Shown here: positions 20,041 to 27,600 of the stretch, piece by piece
Numbering within the stretch: the first letter of the stretch is position 1
Layout of the letters: each line of letters begins with the position of its first letter
Assembly (NCBI RefSeq): GCF_003012745.1
Contig: NZ_PXYK01000001.1
Location: 291,112-355,111, forward strand
DNA length: 64,000 bases
Direction of reading: 5' to 3'
DNA from: Kumtagia ephedrae
GTDB lineage: Bacteria; Pseudomonadota; Alphaproteobacteria; Rhizobiales; Rhizobiaceae
Position numbers and translations under genes: made by a program
The notes under the pieces: generated by a model
Told to the model about the DNA's origin: nothing
Seen by the model: the letters and a program-made list of their open reading frames with translations, nothing else
Databases searched by the model: none

Positions 20041-21864
20041 ATGACGACGACAACTCAGGAGGGGCGCAGAGGGCGCTTCCTCGACAATCTGGGCAAGGTC
20101 TACGCGCTCTATACGCTGGGCTTTGTGGTTTTCTTCTTCCTTATGGCTCTTCTCGAGAGCATGGGCGCCAGCGCCCAGGTGATCGGCATCGGCTTTCTGC
20201 TCTTCACCATCGCCATCTACGCGGTGATCGGCTGGCTGTCGCGAACGGCGGAGGTCGACGCCTATTACGTCGCCGGCCGCGAGGTTCCGGCGCTCTACAA
20301 CGGCATGGCCACGGCAGCGGACTGGATGTCCGGCGCGTCCTTCGTGGCGATGGCCGGCGGCGTCTATTTCGGCGGCTATCCCTATCTGGGCTACATCATC
20401 GGCTGGACGGGCGGCTATGTGCTCGTCAATTCGCTGCTGGCGCCCTACCTCCGCAAGTTCGGCTGCTACACCGTGCCGGACTTCGTCGGCACCCGCTACG
20501 GCGGCAACACCGCCCGGCTCTGCGCCGTGATCATTTTGGTGGTGGCGTCCTTCACCTACGTGACGGCGCAGATCAACGCCACCGGAACGATCGCCGCCCA
20601 GACGCTCGGCGTGCCCTTCGAGGTCGGCGTCTGGCTCGGGCTCATCGGCATCTTCATCTGCTCGATGCTGGGGGGCATGCGGGGCGTCACCTGGACCCAG
20701 GTGGCGCAGTACATCGTGCTCATCATCGCCTATCTGGTGCCGATCATCTGGATGTCGAACCGCCAGGATTTCGGCATCATCCCGCATTTCTCCTACGGCG
20801 AAGCCCTCAACCGCATCGCCGAACTCGAGGCGCAATACGGCCTCAATCCCGCCGCCCAGCCGATCCCGGGCGTCTCGGTTCTCACCACCCCGATGAATGC
20901 CCCGGAAGGCAAGGGCTGGGCCATGGTCTCGCTCGCCATCTGCATGATGGCCGGCACGGCCTCTCTTCCCCACATCCTGATGCGGTACTTCACCACCCCG
21001 TCGGTCCGTTCGGCCCGCCGCTCGGTCGCCTGGTCGCTGTTCTTCATCTTCCTGCTCTACTTCTCGGCGCCGGCGCTTGCCACGCTGACGAAGCTGCAAC
21101 TGCTCGATCCCACTCTGGCGACCTCGGTCATCGGCAAGGCGTTCGCCGACGTGTCGAACCTGGAATGGGTGAAGCATTGGAGTTCGGTCGGCATGCTGGC
21201 CGTGCAGGATCAGAACGGCGACGGCATCGTCCAGCTGAACGAGTTCTTCATGCGGCCGGACATCGTCGTGCTGGCTACGCCGGAAATCGCCGGCCTGCCC
21301 TACGTCATCTCCGGTCTCGTCGCCGCCGGCGGCCTGGCGGCCGCCATGTCGACGGCGGACGGCCTGCTGCTGGCCATCGCCAACGCGCTCAGCCATGACC
21401 TCTACTACAAGATGATCGACCCGCAGGCCGACACGCGGCGGCGCCTCACCGTCGCCCGTATCCTGCTGCTCTTCATCGGGGTGGCGGCGGCACTCATCGC
21501 CTCGCTGCAACTGACCGGAATCCTGGGGGCGGTGGCCTGGGCCTTCGACTTCGCCTGTTCCGGCCTGTTCTTCCCGCTGGTGCTGGGCGTCTGGTGGAAG
21601 CGCGCGAATGCCCCTGGAGCGATCGCCGGCATGATCGGCGGCTTCGTCGCCGGGTCGCTCTATCTCTACCTGGTCTTCAACAAGATCATCGATCCCTGGA
21701 TGGGCATCGACGACATCCGCTTCGGTATCATCGGCATGCCGGTCAGCCTGATCTGCATGGTCGTCGTCAGCCTGGCGACGCGCGAGCCGAGCAAGGAGAT
21801 CCAGGAGATGGTGGACGAGGTCCGCGTGCCGAGCGGAAGGACCATTCTCGCCGCGGGGCACTGA
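20041..21864 (+). CDS. Sodium:solute symporter (ActP-like, DUF4212-associated)
   Basis: A 607-residue inner-membrane transporter of the SSS family, about 13 membrane segments. Family features: the first helices carry YYVAGREVPALYNGMATAAD and WMSGASFVAMAGGVYFGGYP (substrate/sodium site region), then GMRGVTWTQVAQYIVLIIAY, a conserved HILMRYFTTPSVRSARRSV loop, and GLAAAMSTADGLLLAIANAL in the Na-binding helix. Extra sequence after helix 7 (TTPMNAPEGKGWAMVSL, and a hydrophilic QDQNGDGIVQLNEFFMRP resembling an EF-hand loop) is typical of the DUF4212-linked subgroup. Substrates in relatives include acetate, lactate or other monocarboxylates; the specific solute cannot be read here. A terminator follows. 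Confidence 0.9.
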   Translation: MTTTTQEGRRGRFLDNLGKVYALYTLGFVVFFFLMALLESMGASAQVIGIGFLLFTIAIYAVIGWLSRTAEVDAYYVAGREVPALYNGMATAADWMSGASFVAMAGGVYFGGYPYLGYIIGWTGGYVLVNSLLAPYLRKFGCYTVPDFVGTRYGGNTARLCAVIILVVASFTYVTAQINATGTIAAQTLGVPFEVGVWLGLIGIFICSMLGGMRGVTWTQVAQYIVLIIAYLVPIIWMSNRQDFGIIPHFSYGEALNRIAELEAQYGLNPAAQPIPGVSVLTTPMNAPEGKGWAMVSLAICMMAGTASLPHILMRYFTTPSVRSARRSVAWSLFFIFLLYFSAPALATLTKLQLLDPTLATSVIGKAFADVSNLEWVKHWSSVGMLAVQDQNGDGIVQLNEFFMRPDIVVLATPEIAGLPYVISGLVAAGGLAAAMSTADGLLLAIANALSHDLYYKMIDPQADTRRRLTVARILLLFIGVAAALIASLQLTGILGAVAWAFDFACSGLFFPLVLGVWWKRANAPGAIAGMIGGFVAGSLYLYLVFNKIIDPWMGIDDIRFGIIGMPVSLICMVVVSLATREPSKEIQEMVDEVRVPSGRTILAAGH

Positions 21865-21930
21865 TTGCAAAGGCATCACCGGGAAGCGGGCTTTCCGCTT
21901 CCCGGGATCATGTTCTAGAAGGACGGCGAA

Positions 21931-21957
21931 GGGGCAGGATGCTCTCCTGCCCCTTTT
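21931..21957 (+). terminator. Intrinsic terminator after the symporter operon
   Basis: GGGGCAGGA, 5-base loop, TCCTGCCCC, then TTTTCCTT. A second inverted repeat (CGGGAAGCGG / CCGCTTCCCG) lies just upstream at about 21880-21905 without a T-run. Confidence 0.8.
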
Positions 21958-21974
21958 CCTTGGGGGGCAAAGGC

Positions 21975-22346
21975 GTGCAAGGTTCGGAACATCTCATCTT
22001 CATGCACCCGCTGTGGGTGATCGTCGTCGACTACGTGCTGGGCCTGGCCATGTGGACGCTGATCGGCCGCACGGCGATGGGCCTGTTCCTGCCGGAGAAT
22101 TCCAGCTTCTTCTTCATGCGCTTCTTCGTCCAGGCAACCAACCCGCTGCTGGCAGCCTTCCGGCCGATCACGCCAAGCTTCCTGGTCGAGCCGCTGGTGC
22201 CGCTCTACGTGGCCTGGTTCTTCTTCATGATACGCTTCTACCTCATGCCATGGCTGCTCGGCTATTCGGTCATGGGCATGCTGTCCTTTCCGCTCGAAAG
22301 CGACATCGCCATATGGCTCTACCAGACCTTCGGCGCCGGATCCTGA
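21975..22346 (+). CDS. Small membrane protein, YggT-like
   Basis: A 123-residue membrane protein with three hydrophobic stretches (MHPLWVIVVDYVLGLAMWTL; FLVEPLVPLYVAWFFFMIRF; MPWLLGYSVMGMLSFPLESD). The layout around FFVQATNPLLAAFRPITPSF resembles the YggT family motif (N-P-x-x-x-x-x-x-I-T-P), with NPLLAAFRPITP seen directly. YggT proteins are small membrane proteins of uncertain function, in some cases linked to osmotic stress or cell-envelope organisation. The upstream terminator rules out a start at 21939; the GTG at 21975 has a GGGGGG Shine-Dalgarno 7 bases before it. An ATG at 22002 is the alternative. Confidence 0.65.
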   Translation: MQGSEHLIFMHPLWVIVVDYVLGLAMWTLIGRTAMGLFLPENSSFFFMRFFVQATNPLLAAFRPITPSFLVEPLVPLYVAWFFFMIRFYLMPWLLGYSVMGMLSFPLESDIAIWLYQTFGAGS

Positions 22347-22547
22347 ACGGGACGGGGCGCCCGAACGACCGGCAGTGTCCGGCCTGCCGAATCGCGCTAT
22401 GATCCGGTTCTGGCGCAGCCCACGCCTCCCCCCTCCGCCGGGAAAGCACAGTTAATGCGGGGCCATTTCCGTCGCCGAACCGACTGTTCGGGCAGCCGCA
22501 TAAGGAGGGATTGCGAAAATTTGCCCGCAATAGGAGGTTCTTTTTCG

Positions 22548-23261
22548 ATGAAGCTTTCCGCGCCCGTCCACCAGCTCAAGCGAAAATCGAAGCGTCTGGC
22601 CCGCGACGAAAACATTCCGCTCCACCAGGCTCTCGACCGCACCGCCAGGGCCGAAGGTTTCGACGCGTGGAGCCTGCTCGTGGCGAAAATGGCCGCGGCT
22701 TCGCCGGCGGGGAAACTTTTCGGCGGCCTGGCGCCGGGCGATCTCGTGCTGCTCGCAGCGCGGCCGGGACACGGCAAGACCCTGATGGGCCTGGAATTGG
22801 CTGTGGAAGCCATGAGATCGGGCCATCGAAGCGTGTTCTTCAGCCTCGAATACACCGAGAAGGACGTCCAGGACTGCTTCCGCGCGATCGGGGTTGAATG
22901 GCCACGGTTCGACGGCCTGTTCACTTTCGACGGCTCCGACGCCATCAGCGCGGACCATATGATCGAAAGGCTCGGAACGGCGCCGCGCGGCACGCTGGCG
23001 GTCGTGGACTACCTGCAACTGCTCGACCAGAGGCGCGAAAACCCGGACCTGGCCGTTCAGGTTCGCGCGCTCAAGGCCTTTGCCCGGGACAAGGGACTGA
23101 TCATCGTCTTCATCTCGCAGATCGACCGGTCGTACGACCCGGCCAGCAGGCCGTTGCCGGATCTTCGGGATGTCCGGCTGCCGAACCCGCTGGACCTGAA
23201 ACTGTTCGACAAGGGCTGCTTCCTGAACGATGGCGAGTTCCGCTTTCAGGCGGTGAACTGA
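22548..23261 (+). CDS. DnaB-like RecA-fold ATPase (short helicase-domain protein)
   Basis: A 237-residue protein with the RecA-type core of DnaB helicases but without the DnaB primase-binding N-terminal domain. Residues 1-45 are a basic helical segment (LKRKSKRLARDENIPLHQAL). Walker A is AARPGHGKT (about residue 68), followed by SVFFSLEYTEKDV as in DnaB motif H1a, and Walker B is LAVVDYLQLLDQ. IVFISQIDRSYDP corresponds to the DnaB H3 sensor region. At half the DnaB length it may be a monomeric or specialised ATPase; rhizobia carry similar proteins annotated as DNA helicase, with no tested function known to me. TAGGAGG precedes the ATG. A shared terminator separates it from glnII. Confidence 0.75.
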   Translation: MKLSAPVHQLKRKSKRLARDENIPLHQALDRTARAEGFDAWSLLVAKMAAASPAGKLFGGLAPGDLVLLAARPGHGKTLMGLELAVEAMRSGHRSVFFSLEYTEKDVQDCFRAIGVEWPRFDGLFTFDGSDAISADHMIERLGTAPRGTLAVVDYLQLLDQRRENPDLAVQVRALKAFARDKGLIIVFISQIDRSYDPASRPLPDLRDVRLPNPLDLKLFDKGCFLNDGEFRFQAVN

Positions 23262-23315
23262 CGCTTTCCTCATCGCAATCGCCGCGACGCGCCGGGACAT
23301 TGCCGACCGGACGGC

Positions 23316-23348
23316 AAAAAGCCCCGGCGGTTTCCCGCCGGGGCTTTT
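23316..23348. terminator. Bidirectional intrinsic terminator between the DnaB-like gene and glnII
   Basis: AAAAAGCCCCGGCGG, loop TTT or TTTC, CCGCCGGGGCTTTT. The strong stem with A-run on one side and T-run on the other serves both convergent genes. Confidence 0.88.
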
Positions 23349-23370
23349 GGGTGTCCTGAAGGACGATGGT

Positions 23371-24411
23371 TTACGCCGCTGCCTTCTTGGCGGCGTCGGT
23401 CGGAACCTCGGCGATCGTCTTCAGCACCTGGCTGGCGATCTGGTAGGGGTCGCCCTGCGAGTTCGGGCGGCGATCCTCGAGGTAACCCTTGTAGTCGTTC
23501 TTGACGAAGGAGTGCGGGACGCGGATCGAGGCGCCGCGGTCGGCCACGCCGTAGGAGAACTTGTTCCACGGGGCGGTCTCGTGCTTGCCGGTCAGGCGCT
23601 TGTCGTTGTCCGGGCCGTAGACGGCGATGTGATCCAGCAGGTTCTTGTCGAAGGCGGCCATGAGCGCCTCGAAATAGGCCTTGCCGCCGACTTCGCGCAT
23701 ATAGGCGGTCGAGAAGTTGCAGTGCATGCCCGAGCCGTTCCAGTCGGTGTCGCCGAGCGGCTTGCAGTGGAACTCGATGTCGATGCCGTGCTTCTCGCAC
23801 AGGCGCAGCAGCAGGTAGCGCGCCATCCAGATCTGGTCGGCGGCCCTCTTCGAGCCCTTTCCGAAAATCTGGAACTCCCACTGGCCCTTGGCGACCTCGG
23901 CGTTGATGCCCTCGTGGTTGATGCCGGCGGCGAGGCAGAGGTCGAGATGCTCCTCGACGAGCTGGCGGGCGACGTCGCCGACGTTCTTGTAGCCGACGCC
24001 GGTGTAATACGGCCCCTGCGGGGCGGGATAGCCCTGCTCGGGGAAGCCGAGCGGACGGCCGTCCTTGTAGAAGAAGTACTCCTGCTCGAAGCCGAACCAT
24101 GCGTCCTCGTCGTCGAGGATGGTGGCCCGGCTGTTGGAAGCGTGCGGGGTGACGCCGTCCGGCATCATGACCTCGCACATGACCAGCACGCCGTTGGTGC
24201 GGGCCGGATCGGGATAGAGCGCGACAGGCTTCAGCACGCAGTCGGAGCTGTGGCCTTCCGCCTGCATGGTCGAGCTTCCGTCGAAGCCCCACAGCGGCAG
24301 CTGCTCGAGCGTCGGGAACTCCGCGAACTCCTTGATCTGGGTCTTGCCACGCAGATTGGGAACAGGGGTGTAGCCGTCCAGCCAGATGTACTCGAGCTTG
24401 TACTTCGTCAT
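23371..24411 (-). CDS. glnII: Glutamine synthetase type II
   Basis: A 346-residue eukaryotic-type glutamine synthetase, an octamer/decamer found in rhizobia, Frankia and streptomycetes besides GlnA. Motifs: LEYIWLDGYTPVPNLRGKTQ at the N-terminus, WGFDGSSTMQAEGHSSDC (about residue 44), FGFEQEYFFYKDGRPLGFPE (metal-binding), GINAEVAKGQWEFQIFGKG, NGSGMHCNFSTAYMRE, and RGASIRVPHSFVKNDYKGYL near the end with the EDRRPNSQ catalytic region. It lacks an adenylylation site, so control is transcriptional: a near-perfect sigma-54 promoter lies 83 bp upstream. It faces the DnaB-like gene and is divergent from the DUF2735 gene, its usual companion. Confidence 0.97.
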   Translation of the reverse strand: MTKYKLEYIWLDGYTPVPNLRGKTQIKEFAEFPTLEQLPLWGFDGSSTMQAEGHSSDCVLKPVALYPDPARTNGVLVMCEVMMPDGVTPHASNSRATILDDEDAWFGFEQEYFFYKDGRPLGFPEQGYPAPQGPYYTGVGYKNVGDVARQLVEEHLDLCLAAGINHEGINAEVAKGQWEFQIFGKGSKRAADQIWMARYLLLRLCEKHGIDIEFHCKPLGDTDWNGSGMHCNFSTAYMREVGGKAYFEALMAAFDKNLLDHIAVYGPDNDKRLTGKHETAPWNKFSYGVADRGASIRVPHSFVKNDYKGYLEDRRPNSQGDPYQIASQVLKTIAEVPTDAAKKAAA

Positions 24412-24493
24412 TCTAACCTCTCTAGTTTAGCGGAACGCAAGGCGCTCCCGATGCGTTCTCGACCACCAGCGGCCGATCTGCCGGAAGACAGAA

Positions 24494-24509
24494 AGCAAGG
24501 CGCGTGCCA
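24494..24509 (-). promoter_or_regulatory. Sigma-54 (RpoN) promoter for glnII
   Basis: On the minus strand TGGCACGCGCCTTGCT matches the consensus TGGCACG-N4-TTGCW at every defined base. It starts 98 bp from the glnII start codon. Rhizobial glnII is known to need NtrC and RpoN. Confidence 0.92.
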
Positions 24510-24625
24510 CGTCCGGCGCGATCGCTTTGCAAACCCGGGCAAGGCCGAATTGCCGCAGCACAGCAATGCCGGACGATCGAGCAAAGGCCATAGCAAGCCT
24601 AAAAAATAGTCAAATATGATAATGA

Positions 24626-24644
24626 TTTAGGCATATTGCCTAAA
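24626..24644. promoter_or_regulatory. Operator-like palindrome between glnII and the DUF2735 gene
   Basis: TTTAGGCA-TAT-TGCCTAAA is a perfect 8+8 inverted repeat in an AT-rich stretch, 69 bp before the DUF2735 start and 215 bp before glnII. It does not match the NtrC consensus (TGCACC-N5-GGTGCA). The binding protein is unknown. Confidence 0.45.
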
Positions 24645-24712
24645 CGACTCGCAGAACCTACATTGCTGGACAGGCGACTCCTTACCGGTCCACAGGAAAG
24701 GGAACCCCGGCC

Positions 24713-24910
24713 ATGAATGCGAGCCCTGAACGACAGACAGCCAAGATCTTGCCGTTTCCGATGCGTGGACGCGCATCTGCTGCAATTTTGAGCAACAAGG
24801 ACAAATTTGCGGCAGAGCTTGCCTCCCTGCGCACGCTCGACGTCGCCGGCGAAACCGCCTGGTATCACGACGCGGCCATAGACGAAGCGGCCCACGACCG
24901 CAGGCACTGA
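24713..24910 (+). CDS. DUF2735 small protein
   Basis: A 65-residue protein with the DUF2735 pattern: RQTAKILPFPMRGRA at the N-terminus (the conserved S/TAKIxxFP motif), then a helix (SNKDKFAAELASLRTLDVAG) and an acidic end with a conserved Trp-Tyr (ETAWYHDAAIDEAAHD). DUF2735 genes sit next to glnII in many rhizobia, here divergently, so a role linked to nitrogen assimilation is likely but untested. A GGAAAGGG Shine-Dalgarno precedes the ATG. The intergenic region with glnII holds both a sigma-54 promoter (leftward) and a palindrome nearer this gene. Confidence 0.8.
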   Translation: MNASPERQTAKILPFPMRGRASAAILSNKDKFAAELASLRTLDVAGETAWYHDAAIDEAAHDRRH

Positions 24911-24920
24911 ACTCCGGCTC

Positions 24921-25021
24921 CAGAGCGGAATGCGATCGAAATTCCGCTCTATCTCCCTGCTTTGAAGCAGATCTCCATCCGAAAAGTCTGCGACTTCTCG
25001 AGATTTATGTTCCGGATGCTC
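24921..25021. repeat. Dispersed intergenic repeat, copy B
   Basis: Related to 3274-3372 (shared CAGAGCGGAATGCGATC, ATTCCGCTC and TCCGAAA core). Copy B is shorter between the first two blocks (CGAAATTCCGCTC), forming a tight GAGCGGAAT / ATTCCGCTC hairpin. It lies downstream of the DUF2735 gene and the convergent ATP12 gene and could act as a shared 3' element. Confidence 0.65.
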
Positions 25022-25030
25022 AGGCTTTGA

Positions 25031-25822
25031 TCAGCCGTCCAGCGCCGCGATCAGCGTCGCCGCCGCCAGCATGTCGCGCTTGCGGTGCGCCCGCCGGGCC
25101 ATGGCCTCCGCGTCCTGGCCCCAGTGCTCCGCCTGCCAGTCCTCATCGACATGGGCGGCCGTCCAGGCCGTCTCGACATCGCGCTCGCCCGCCTCGACGG
25201 CGAGCGCCAGCAGCGCCGACCCGGTCAGCGACGTCATCAGGTGCAGCGCCGCCAGCCGGAACGGCTCCGCCCGCTGCCTCAGATGGATCGCCAGCGCGGC
25301 AATCGCCTCGCGCGGCTGCTCGATATGCATGACCCCTTCCGCCAGGTTCAGGCGCGCGCCGAGCGCGTCGCGCGCCCAGTCGAGCACGCCGTCCCATGCC
25401 TCGTTCTGCCGCGTCACCAATGCTTCCGGAGCATCGGCGCGGTAGCACAGCAGGTCGGAGGAGGCGAAACGCAAGATGTCCTCCAGCACGGCATCGGCTT
25501 CGTGCGCTACGCCGTCGATGGCCGTGTTGGCAAGCCGCATCACCGGCATGGTCACCGGGTCGATGGTATCGCTCTGCGCATCGAACTCGTCTGCGACCAG
25601 TCGTGCGGCCCGTTCGCTCGGCAGTTCGAGCCGGGTGCGGGCCGGCGTGCGCGCCGGCTTGCCGTCGAGCCTGACCACATGCCCCCTCTCGCCGGGTTCC
25701 ACGGAAACCGCCTTGTAGAAGCGCTTCGGCAGCGGCGTCCTCATCTGGATTTGCGCCCGGCGGACGGGGTCGGGATCGGAGAGATACCGGCCGGCATCGA
25801 GGTCGTTCAGAAGATCGCGCAT
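25031..25822 (-). CDS. ATP12 family chaperone
   Basis: A 263-residue protein of the ATP12 family, chaperones for assembly of the F1-ATPase alpha subunit in mitochondria and alphaproteobacteria. Motifs: KRFYKAVSVEPGERGHVVRL, DGKPARTPARTRLELPSERA, LVADEFDAQSDTIDPVTMPV (the hallmark EWDAQ-type and PxxMPLTRL region, here PVMRLANTAID), SSDLLCYRADAPEALVTRQN, and DVETAWTAAHVDEDWQAEHW near the C-terminus. The ATG at 25822 (MRDLLNDLDAGRYLSDPDP) is the usual start. It is last in a tight leftward series after the HAD phosphatase gene (14 bp gap). Confidence 0.92.
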   Translation of the reverse strand: MRDLLNDLDAGRYLSDPDPVRRAQIQMRTPLPKRFYKAVSVEPGERGHVVRLDGKPARTPARTRLELPSERAARLVADEFDAQSDTIDPVTMPVMRLANTAIDGVAHEADAVLEDILRFASSDLLCYRADAPEALVTRQNEAWDGVLDWARDALGARLNLAEGVMHIEQPREAIAALAIHLRQRAEPFRLAALHLMTSLTGSALLALAVEAGERDVETAWTAAHVDEDWQAEHWGQDAEAMARRAHRKRDMLAAATLIAALDG

Positions 25823-25836
25823 GAGACAAATCCTGT

Positions 25837-26490
25837 TCAGGCAAGCAGCGGCATCAGCCCGGCCGGGCTTGCCAGCACGCATTCGGCGCCGGCCGCGAAG
25901 AGCGCCGGCGCGTCATGGTAGCCCCAGGCCACGCCGATCGCGCGGGCGCCCGCCGCGCGGGCCATCTGCATGTCATAGATGGCGTCGCCGACCACGAAGG
26001 TCGAGTCCGGATCGACGCCGGCGAAGGCGCAGCACTCCAGCACCATCGCCGGATGCGGTTTCGAGGGGCAGTCGTCGGCGGTGCGCACCACCAGGAAGGT
26101 TTCGGCGAAGCCGTGGGTGGCGAATACCGCCTGCACGCCGCGCCGCGACTTGCCGGTCACCATGCCGACCAGCACGTCGTCGCGGCCGGCGAGGTCGGCA
26201 AGCAGCGCCGCGACGCCGGGATAAAGCGGCTCGAGGAATCCGGGCTCGCCGCGCATGGCGGAAAAATGATGCTTGTAGCGCTCGACGAGCACGTCGGTCG
26301 CCGGATCGGGTTCGCGGCCGATCATGCGGGCGATCGCCAGATGCAGGCTGAGGCCGATCACGCTCTTGGTCGAGGCGAGCTCGGGCAGCGCAAGGCCGGC
26401 TTCGACAAAGGTGCGCTCCATGCAGCCATGGATGATTGCCGCGCTGTCGACGAGCGTGCCGTCGCAATCGAAGAGCACGAGCCTGGTCAT
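25837..26490 (-). CDS. HAD-family hydrolase (phosphoglycolate-phosphatase-like)
   Basis: A 217-residue haloacid-dehalogenase-type phosphatase. Motif I is LVLFDCDGTLVDS (nucleophile Asp8 or so and the acid/base Asp), motif II VGMVTGKS, motif III KPHPAMVLE and motif IV VVGDAIYDMQMARAAG. The helical cap lies between (TKSVIGLSLHLAIARMIG). Substrate is not determined; size and motifs fit the Gph subgroup. Its ATG overlaps the stop of the EamA gene (ATGA), so translation is coupled. Rhizobiales often keep this HAD gene beside the ATP12 gene and an RluC-type gene. Confidence 0.9.
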   Translation of the reverse strand: MTRLVLFDCDGTLVDSAAIIHGCMERTFVEAGLALPELASTKSVIGLSLHLAIARMIGREPDPATDVLVERYKHHFSAMRGEPGFLEPLYPGVAALLADLAGRDDVLVGMVTGKSRRGVQAVFATHGFAETFLVVRTADDCPSKPHPAMVLECCAFAGVDPDSTFVVGDAIYDMQMARAAGARAIGVAWGYHDAPALFAAGAECVLASPAGLMPLLA

Positions 26491-27401
26491 TGCCGGCCCC
26501 GCGCCGACCGGTTGACGAGGACGAGGCCGGCGGCGATCAGCCCGAGCGCCAGGAAGATGCGGATCGACAGCGGCTCGCCCAAAAGCATGCCACCGAGCAG
26601 CACGGCGAATACCGGCGTCAGGAAGGCGAAGCTGGAAAGGCCGGCGGCCGGATAGCGCCGCATCACCCAGAACCAGACAACATAGGTGAAGGCGACGACG
26701 AAGATCGCCTGGAACAGCAGCGCGCCGGTGGCGAGCGCGGAAAGGTCGCGCGTCAATGGCCCGGCCAAGACCAACAGGGGTGCGATGAGCACGGCCGAAA
26801 CGGCCAGCTGGTAGAGCAGCAGCTTTTCGGCGCCGGCATGCGCGAGCCTGGTCGACTTGATGACGAGGGTCGTGGCGGCCCACAGGATCCCGGCGCCCAG
26901 GCCCATGACGTCGCCCCACAGCGCATGCGGCCCGGTCAGGCTGAGCTTGTCGGAAAACACCAGCGCGACGCCGGCAAAGGCAAGCAGCAGGCCGAGCCAT
27001 TTCCGCACCGACATGTGCTCGCCGAGCAGGAAGTGCGCGCCGAGCAGCACCCAGAACGGCATGGTGTTGACCATCAGCGTGTTGCGCGCGACGCTGGTGA
27101 AATCCAGGCTGTGGAAGATCAGCAGGAATTCGCCGCCGAACAGCATGCCGGCAACGATGCCCGGCAGCAGCGTGCCGTCGCGCTGGAAGAGTGCAATGCC
27201 GCGCCAGCGGCACCAGCCGAACACCAGCACGCCGGCGATCGCCGAGCGCAGCACCGTGACCAGCACGGGGTTGTAGCCGACATTGGCCAGTTTCGCGGCG
27301 ACGCTGTTCAGCCCCCAGGAAAAGGTCAGGCCGATCATGATGACCACGGCCGCCGTGTCTATCGCTTCGCGGCGGTTTAGTGTTGTGGCAACATAAGTCA
27401 C
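26487..27401 (-). CDS. EamA/DMT family transporter
   Basis: A 304-residue inner-membrane transporter with two EamA repeats, about ten hydrophobic helices. First repeat: VIMIGLTFSWGLNSVAAKLA, MLFGGEFLLIFHSLDFTSVA, NTMPFWVLLGAHFLLGEHMS; second repeat: DVMGLGAGILWAATTLVIKS and SFAFLTPVFAVLLGGMLLGE. Typical for drug/metabolite exporters of amino acids or other small solutes; substrate unknown. It starts with GTG in a GTGA overlap with the small membrane protein gene and ends in an ATGA overlap with the HAD gene, showing it is part of one operon. Confidence 0.9.
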   Translation of the reverse strand: MTYVATTLNRREAIDTAAVVIMIGLTFSWGLNSVAAKLANVGYNPVLVTVLRSAIAGVLVFGWCRWRGIALFQRDGTLLPGIVAGMLFGGEFLLIFHSLDFTSVARNTLMVNTMPFWVLLGAHFLLGEHMSVRKWLGLLLAFAGVALVFSDKLSLTGPHALWGDVMGLGAGILWAATTLVIKSTRLAHAGAEKLLLYQLAVSAVLIAPLLVLAGPLTRDLSALATGALLFQAIFVVAFTYVVWFWVMRRYPAAGLSSFAFLTPVFAVLLGGMLLGEPLSIRIFLALGLIAAGLVLVNRSARGRQ

Positions 27402-27595
27402 TTTGGTCGTTTTTCGAGGTTTGCGAGGACTGCTTTCAGCACTTCGGTGTTGGCCTTTATCGCCTCGGTATTTTTTCGGCAGACTTCCGCCATCTCGTCG
27501 GCCCGCGCGGCATAGCGGCGCAAGACGATGAAGATAATGAGGAGTATGACGATCAGCGGCAGCCAGCCAAGAAATACACTGATAATCGAAGCCAT
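27398..27595 (-). CDS. Small membrane protein with coiled-coil tail
   Basis: A 65-residue protein: one membrane helix (LGWLPLIVILLIIFIVLRRY) followed by a charged, likely coiled-coil tail (RADEMAEVCRKNTEAIKANT then EVLKAVLANLEKRPK). The ATG at 27595 is preferred because GGAGGA lies 9 bases upstream; a GTG at 27604 overlapping the rluC-like stop is the alternative. Codon use is less GC-rich than its neighbours (ATT, ATA and TTT codons common). It sits between the pseudouridine synthase and EamA genes with overlaps on both sides. No family recognised. Confidence 0.65.
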   Translation of the reverse strand: MASIISVFLGWLPLIVILLIIFIVLRRYAARADEMAEVCRKNTEAIKANTEVLKAVLANLEKRPK

Positions 27596-27600
27596 CTTGG

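Noticed and set aside
24535..24550. A second possible sigma-54 element (TTGCCCGGGTTTGCA) upstream of glnII.
   Set aside because: The required GG and GC are not 10 bases apart; the true promoter at 24494-24509 is perfect.
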